Assembly (NCBI GenBank): GCA_021852225.1
Contig: JAJZOA010000111.1
Span: 1-16,553, forward strand
Length of the DNA stretch: 16,553 bases
Direction of reading: 5' to 3'
DNA from: Planctomycetota bacterium
GTDB taxonomy: Bacteria; Planctomycetota; Phycisphaerae; WQYP01
The notes beneath the pieces are model-generated. The model did not search any database. It saw only the letters and a list, made by a program, of their open reading frames with translations, and was not told the origin of the DNA. Both the position numbers and the translations under genes were made by a program. Below, piece after piece: positions 12,661-16,553 of this stretch (within the stretch, counting starts at the first letter, position 1; each line of letters opens with the position of its first letter).

Positions 12661-14026
12661 TGCCGCCGCCAAGGTGCAGGCCCATCGCGCAAAAAAAGAG
12701 CTGATGGTGTCGCTGGGCTTGGCACCGGAACTTCCCGCGGACTGGCGGGAGAAGGCGTTGTGTAAATTTGATGAACTATTGCATCAACGCCGTTCGCTGG
12801 CGCTGTACATGGATATTTGCGTCCGCTGCGGGGCCTGCGCCGATAAATGTCCGTTCTTTCTCGGCACGGGCGATCCGAAGAACATGCCCGTCGCCCGTGC
12901 GGAACTTTTGCGTAAAGTATATCGTCGGCATTTTACCGCCGCCGGAAGGGTCTCGGGGCATTTGGCCGCCGGTGAAGAACTTACCGATACGGTGCTCAAC
13001 GAGTGGTTCACTTATTTTTACCAATGCTCGGAGTGCCGTCGTTGTGCAGAATTCTGTCCGTTTGGCGTGGACACGGCGGAAATAACCATGGCGGCTCGAG
13101 AAATCATGGCGTCAATTGGCGTGGCGCCAAAATATGTCACCGAGGTCATCAAAAAAGCTCATGAGCTTGGCAATAATATCGGTATCCCGGAAGCCGCATG
13201 GATTGATGGCTGCCAGTTTCTCGAAGAGGAACTCAAGGCGCAAACCGGGCTGGATATCAAGGTTCCGGTCAATCAGGCCGGTGCTGAAGTCCTGTTGGTA
13301 CCACCGTCGGCTGATTTGTTTGTCAATACCGACACGATGGTGGGATATGCCCTGATGTTTCACGCGGCGGGCATCAGTTGGACCACGAGTTCCTACGCCA
13401 GTGAAGCGGGAAATTTTGGCTTGTTCCTGAACTATGAGCATCTCAAAAAAATCAACCTGCGTATCGTGGATTCCGCCCGGCAACTCGGCGTCAAACGGCT
13501 GGTAATGGGTGAATGCGGCCACGCCTGGCGTGCGGCACAGGCTTTTATGAACACGCTAAACGGACCATTGGATTTTCTGGAGCCACCCTGCCCGGAACAT
13601 ATTTGTGAGCTTGCGGCGCGGCTTATCCGCGCAGGCCGGCTGAAGCTGAATAAATCCGCCAACGATGGCTTGGTCGTTACCTATCATGATCCCTGCAATC
13701 TTGCCCGGGGCGGCGGTCTTATGGAGGAACCGCGGGAAATTTTACGTGCGGTAGTCAATGATTTTCGCGAAATGCCCGCCAATACGATCCGGGAAAAAAC
13801 ATTCTGCTGTGGTGCCGGCGGCGGTCTGTTGACCGAAGAACTTATGGAAACCCGGATGAATGGCGTCAAACCGAGATTAGAGGCCTTCCGCACCAGCGGC
13901 GCAACGCACCTGGCCACGCCTTGCGCCATCTGCAAGGCGCAGTTTCCGGTGGCGTTTAAACATTATGCCATGAATGCCCAGGTTGTCGGCGTCATGGATT
14001 TATTGGGTAAGGCCCTTGTGCTCTGA
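12635..14026 (+). CDS. dsrK: DsrK-type iron-sulfur heterodisulfide-reductase-like subunit
   Basis: 463 residues, HdrD-like. Two classical [4Fe-4S] motifs: C62-x2-C65-x2-C68-x3-C72 (CVRCGACADKCP) and C131-x2-C134-x2-C137-x3-C141 (CSECRRCAEFCP). The C-terminal CCG domain carries C354 (YHDPCNLARGGG), C391-C392 (FCCGAGGG) and C430-x2-C433 (TPCAICK), which bind the non-cubane cluster that reduces disulfides or trisulfides. An earlier half-motif is GEC-GHAWR at C294. With DsrM it should accept quinol electrons and reduce the DsrC trisulfide. Start: ATG 12635 (AAGG upstream) is taken, overlapping dsrM by 26 nt; ATG 12611 and GTG 12599 are alternatives. No dsrJOP follows, so this is a minimal DsrMK complex as far as the window shows. 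Confidence 0.92.
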   Translation: MTIPQLHPDAAAKVQAHRAKKELMVSLGLAPELPADWREKALCKFDELLHQRRSLALYMDICVRCGACADKCPFFLGTGDPKNMPVARAELLRKVYRRHFTAAGRVSGHLAAGEELTDTVLNEWFTYFYQCSECRRCAEFCPFGVDTAEITMAAREIMASIGVAPKYVTEVIKKAHELGNNIGIPEAAWIDGCQFLEEELKAQTGLDIKVPVNQAGAEVLLVPPSADLFVNTDTMVGYALMFHAAGISWTTSSYASEAGNFGLFLNYEHLKKINLRIVDSARQLGVKRLVMGECGHAWRAAQAFMNTLNGPLDFLEPPCPEHICELAARLIRAGRLKLNKSANDGLVVTYHDPCNLARGGGLMEEPREILRAVVNDFREMPANTIREKTFCCGAGGGLLTEELMETRMNGVKPRLEAFRTSGATHLATPCAICKAQFPVAFKHYAMNAQVVGVMDLLGKALVL

Positions 14027-14043
14027 AAACAAAGGAGTTTTTT

Positions 14044-14229
14044 ATGTATCTGATTGTTATCGATGAAAAAAAATGCACCATCTGCGGCGAATGTATCAAT
14101 ATATGTCCCAATGAGGTCTACAAGCTTGAGGCTGGCCACGTGATCGTGGCCAATGCCACGGATTGCAGCAATTGCCAAAGCTGCGTTTCCATGTGCGAAC
14201 CGCAGGCCATTACGATTTCGGAAGTCTAA
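14044..14229 (+). CDS. Small 2[4Fe-4S] ferredoxin
   Basis: 61 residues with two complete cluster motifs: C11-x2-C14-x2-C17-x3-C21 (CTICGECINICP) and C41-x2-C44-x2-C47-x3-C51 (CSNCQSCVSMCE). This is a soluble electron carrier of the clostridial type. AAAGGAG at 14031-14037 gives a strong ribosome site, and the gene starts 17 bp after dsrK. Its place in the dsr operon suggests it feeds electrons to DsrAB or exchanges them with DsrK. That is a guess from context; a stand-alone ferredoxin is not part of the canonical dsrMKJOP set. Confidence 0.9.
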   Translation: MYLIVIDEKKCTICGECINICPNEVYKLEAGHVIVANATDCSNCQSCVSMCEPQAITISEV

Positions 14230-14238
14230 GAGGTACTT

Positions 14239-14640
14239 ATGAGTCTTATTTCCATTAAACATGAAAACGCTCTGCGCGTGAGAGCCGATATTCGCGGCCA
14301 CAAGCTCGTTCTTGATGTTCCGGCCAATTTGGGAGGCGCGGATGCCGGCCCGGAACCGGTTGAGCTTTTCACCGCCTCTCTGGGCGCGTGCATGGCCATG
14401 CACATCGCAAAATATTGTGAAACGGCCAAGCTCCCCCATGAAGGATTTGAGATAGACCTCGATTTTCAAGTCGTGAAGGGGCCGTTGCGGGTTGGATCTG
14501 TGATGGTAGACATAAGGTTGCCTGCGGAATTTCCGGAATCCCGCGTAGAAGCCATTAAGCGAGCAGCGCAGCAATGTACGGTCAAAAACACGCTCAAAGA
14601 CACGACGGCTGTGGATGTAGAAGTCTACCGCGGCGCATAG
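14239..14640 (+). CDS. OsmC/Ohr-family thiol protein
   Basis: 133 residues. The two family cysteines are present: C51 in ELFTASLGACMAMHIAKYC and C113 in QQCTVKNTL (the family's C-P/T-V-x-NTL motif). Size and order match stand-alone OsmC-like proteins, which use this Cys pair to reduce organic peroxides or handle reactive thiols and persulfides. The gene begins 9 bp after the ferredoxin stop with AAGAGGT as ribosome site, so it is most likely the last gene of the dsr operon. Relatives occur fused to TusA/SirA sulfur-carrier domains, so a role in sulfane-sulfur or oxidative protection is plausible but unproven. A weak hairpin GGCCT/AGGCC (14648-14662) follows; no intrinsic terminator is seen. 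Confidence 0.85.
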   Translation: MSLISIKHENALRVRADIRGHKLVLDVPANLGGADAGPEPVELFTASLGACMAMHIAKYCETAKLPHEGFEIDLDFQVVKGPLRVGSVMVDIRLPAEFPESRVEAIKRAAQQCTVKNTLKDTTAVDVEVYRGA

Positions 14641-14786
14641 GCGAGATGGCCTTGATGAGGCCTGCCAAAAACAACGGGCAAGCCCGGCTGCGCAAATGTA
14701 TCCGCTTGAATAGCCAAGCTGCGGCGGGCAGGCAGTCTGCGCACCGCGTCATGGCATACTTTTCCAGCATGACTTTACAAGTGATG

Positions 14787-15695
14787 CTACCGTATAAAAT
14801 TCGACACCGCCAAGTCGATGACTTCATCGCCACGGCCATTTAAGACCGCCTTCAACGCCCATAGATTGAATCCTACTGCCTGATCCCACTTAATCGACGG
14901 CGGCAGGGAGAGTTCCTGTCGATTCACCACCACATCCACCAGAGCGGGTCCGTCATAAGCATTGTCATAAGCATTGTGTTCCAGACCGCGCAGGGCCGAG
15001 ACAATCGGCGATTTAAGCTTCTCCGCCACCTGCATTAGTTCGCCGTGCGCTCCGGCGCAGCCGGCTCCGCCAAGAATTGTCACCGCTTTAGCCTGGTTCA
15101 ATGTTGCGGCCAATTGCTGAATTTCCTGCTCCGATGGCTCAACGGTGGGATGCAATTGCCGGACGCTGGCGCTGGGCTTGCGATAGTTGGTTTGCTTTAA
15201 TGCAATGTCGCCCGGAATTGCCACCACTGAAACGCCCCGCTTTGTCAGCGCCGTCTGGATTGCAATTTCCAATACCCGCGGAATTTGCCCGGGCTGGGAC
15301 ACCAGTTCACAGTAATGACTGCAATTACGGAAAAGCTGATCCGGATGCGTTTCCTGAAAATAATTGCTCCCTATTTCCACACTTGGAATATGAGCTGCTA
15401 TGGCCAGCACCGGCACCCGACTGCGCTGACAGTCATATAAACCGTTGATCAGATGCATATTGCCCGGCCCGCAACTTCCCGCGCAGACCGCCAGTTCGCC
15501 GGTAATATGCGCCTGTGCACCGGCCGCAAACGCCGCCGTCTCTTCGTGTCGCACGCCAATCCACTGTATATCCTTGCCTTTTCCCATCTCCTCCAAAATG
15601 CCATTGAGCGAATCCCCCGCCACGCCATAAATACGCTTCACCCCGGCTGCAATGAGCGTCTCAATAATAATTTCAGCCACACTTTTCTGTACCAT
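14787..15695 (-). pseudogene. poxB: Pyruvate oxidase/dehydrogenase (PoxB-type) with large in-frame internal deletion
   Basis: 302 residues against about 570 for E. coli PoxB, a thiamine-diphosphate flavoenzyme that converts pyruvate to acetate and CO2 and reduces quinone. Residues 1-247 follow PoxB closely: GVKRIYGVAGDSLNG, catalytic Glu in RHEETAAFAAGA, CAGSCGPGN, FQETHP, GGAGCAGAH and ALRGLEHNAYDNAYD. The next residues are GPALVDVVV...GRGDEVIDLAVSNFIR, which match the very C-terminus including the membrane-binding end. About 270 residues between are missing: the rest of the FAD-binding middle domain and essentially all of the diphosphate-binding domain with its GDG motif. The frame is intact across the join. 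It should not be an active oxidase. Start ATG 15695 has AGGGG upstream; the longer frame (to 15767) has no family match there. It is convergent with the dsr operon. Confidence 0.8.
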
Positions 15696-15981
15696 ATAAT
15701 GCCCCTGAAACACGGCGAGCCAGCCGTGCGAAATCCAGACGCAATGCGCCCGCAACGAAAATCGCACCGCCCACTTACAACATCATAACCCCTCCCCGAC
15801 ACTCGTGCTCTGTGACGCCTACCAATTAGGGTTGGCGGATGGCAACGGGGCCGTGGGCACGGAGCGAGGAGGATCGCGTATGGGTTCATACGCTGCCGCC
15901 GCCGAGGTTTTAGGTTACAGGTTACAGGTAGTTTTCAGTTTTCAGTACTATGCCGGAGCAAGGGGGCCAAGTCGTTTTCGA

Positions 15982-15996
15982 GGCCGCTACGGGGCC
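15982..15996. repeat. Palindrome GGCCGCTACGGGGCC
   Basis: A 15-bp near-palindrome (one mismatch pair), repeated almost exactly at 16397-16411 as the perfect version GGCCCC-TAC-GGGGCC. It is a dispersed small hairpin. Confidence 0.5.
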
Positions 15997-16141
15997 ACTA
16001 GAAGTCCTTTTCACTGATCAAAGAACACTGATCACGGATCAATATGGCAACGGGCAACGAACAACGAACAACAGCTTTTCGGGCTGCCGAGGCAAGGATG
16101 CCAAGTCGGCGCTGCGCTCAATGAACAATGAGTAATGAGAC

Positions 16142-16157
16142 ACCCGTTGCGACGGGT
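16142..16157. repeat. Palindrome ACCCGT-TGCG-ACGGGT
   Basis: A perfect 6-bp stem with a 4-nt loop. It is flanked on both sides by the direct repeat TAATGAGAC (16133-16141 and 16158-16166), so the hairpin appears to interrupt or separate heptamer-type units. A second small hairpin GGTGC/GCACC follows at 16170-16183. Confidence 0.5.
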
Positions 16158-16396
16158 TTAATGAGACGTGGTGCCTGCGCACCGCTTAAAATGTTTGGAG
16201 CCTAGCGGCGACATTGTTTTAGAATCCAGAATCCGGAAGGCAGAAGGCAAAATAAGGAAGACTTTTGCTTGCGGATTTCAAGGTGGCCAAGATGTCCAAG
16301 TTAGGGAAGCAAGGTGTCCAAGTTGGACATGTTGATGGAAGCCTTATAAATCGCGGGGTTCATTCATGTTGTCCAAGATGTCCAAGATGTTTTCTA

Positions 16397-16411
16397 GGCC
16401 CCTACGGGGCC
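16397..16411. repeat. Palindrome GGCCCCTACGGGGCC
   Basis: A perfect 6-bp stem GGCCCC/GGGGCC with loop TAC; the partner copy is at 15982-15996. It sits between the TCCAAGATG repeats and the GCATTTA heptamer island. Confidence 0.5.
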
Positions 16412-16532
16412 AGCATTTAGCATTGAGGAGTTAGGAGTTAGAAGGCATTTGGGCGCGCGGATTGGGCGAGGGCGGTTCGCTTCAACGAACAACGAAACAC
16501 TGCGTTTAACGAACAACGAGCAATCCCGATAC

Positions 16533-16547
16533 GCGATTTCAAATCGC
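16533..16547. repeat. Palindrome GCGATTTCAAATCGC
   Basis: A perfect 7-bp inverted repeat around a single C at the right edge of the window. The continuation outside the window is unknown. Confidence 0.45.
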
Positions 16548-16553
16548 ATCGCG

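Larger units (their letters stand above)
15905..16527. repeat. Islands of degenerate heptamer tandem repeats
   Basis: At least seven separate islands keep a 7-bp period with different, drifting words: AGGTTTT-AGGTTAC-AGGTTAC (15905-15925); AGTTTTC twice (15930-15943); ACTGATC-AAAGAAC-ACTGATC-ACGGATC (16013-16040); GCAACGG-GCAACGA-ACAACGA-ACAACAG (16047-16074); CAATGAA-CAATGAG-TAATGAG (16119-16139); GAATCCA-GAATCCG-GAAGGCA-GAAGGCA (16222-16249); GCATTTA-GCATTGA-GGAGTTA-GGAGTTA-GAAGGCA (16413-16447). Further ones are at 16481-16494 and 16507-16527. The word GAAGGCA appears in two islands. The function is unknown. Confidence 0.8.
15696..16553. other. Gene-free right end with repeat islands
   Basis: No ORF with protein-like features or ribosome site is supported. 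The short plus-strand frames at 15805-16017 and 15950-16135 run through repeats. The stretch holds short tandem repeats (described separately), several small palindromes and the 9-bp direct repeat TCCAAGATG (16372-16389). Upstream signals for the minus-strand poxB-like gene may lie at 15700-15850, but none is clear. Confidence 0.6.

Noticed and set aside
15805..16017. Plus-strand ORF of 70 codons at the right end
   Set aside because: It runs through the AGGTTAC and AGTTTTC heptamer islands and has no protein features.
15905..16527. CRISPR array
   Set aside because: Repeats are only 7-9 bp, without unique spacers of regular length, and no cas gene is present.
1..16553. tRNA, rRNA or insertion-sequence transposase genes
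   Set aside because: No cloverleaf, rRNA-like or transposase motif was recognised by eye on either strand; a tRNAscan-SE or Infernal run would settle the RNA question.

Overview
The window looks like a piece of a planctomycete-type genome, most likely Phycisphaerae-like. The signs are PEP-CTERM surface proteins with a VPEPATLGL...RR sorting tail, a prepilin-type GFTLIELL protein, a LacI-family remnant and a Tat-exported glycosidase-like protein. The taxonomic call is inference: no rRNA or other phylogenetic marker is present.

Left part (1-8550, nearly all on the minus strand). This is a secreted/surface-protein region: three PEP-CTERM-family genes (starts at 1213, 2942 and 7805), a 774-residue Tat-signal protein with a probable glycoside-hydrolase fold (3797-6121), a prepilin-like gene that has lost its membrane helix (6334-6855), and the C-terminal stub of a LacI-family regulator (8310-8546). 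All three PEP-CTERM genes are preceded by the same two-hairpin leader, and one stem shows a compensatory C-G to U-A change. The first and third genes also share about 500 bp of upstream DNA, so this is a duplication. Small GC-rich palindromes are scattered between the genes. The first 32 bases of the window are an inverted, slightly diverged copy of a segment inside the first PEP-CTERM gene.

Middle/right part (8955-14640, plus strand). This is a compact dissimilatory sulfite reductase locus: dsrA-dsrB-dsrC-dsrM-dsrK, then a 2[4Fe-4S] ferredoxin and an OsmC-family protein. Spacing is tight and dsrM overlaps dsrK. DsrAB would reduce sulfite, DsrC would carry the sulfur as a trisulfide on Cys93/Cys104, and DsrMK would pass quinol electrons to DsrC. 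DsrA has an unusual N-terminal extension of about 90 residues with two CxxC pairs. dsrD, dsrN, dsrJOP, dsrL, dsrEFH, sat and aprAB are absent from the window, so the donor, the direction and the sulfite source cannot be settled here.

Right end. A minus-strand pyruvate oxidase/PoxB-type gene (14787-15695) has lost about 270 internal residues in frame and is probably inactive. It is followed by about 850 bp of gene-free DNA (15696-16553) holding many small islands of degenerate 7-bp tandem repeats and small palindromes.

The most notable observations are the sulfite reductase locus in a planctomycete-like background with its zinc-ribbon-like DsrA extension, the covarying PEP-CTERM leader, the inverted fragment at the left edge, the clean in-frame internal losses in two genes, and the heptamer-repeat region.
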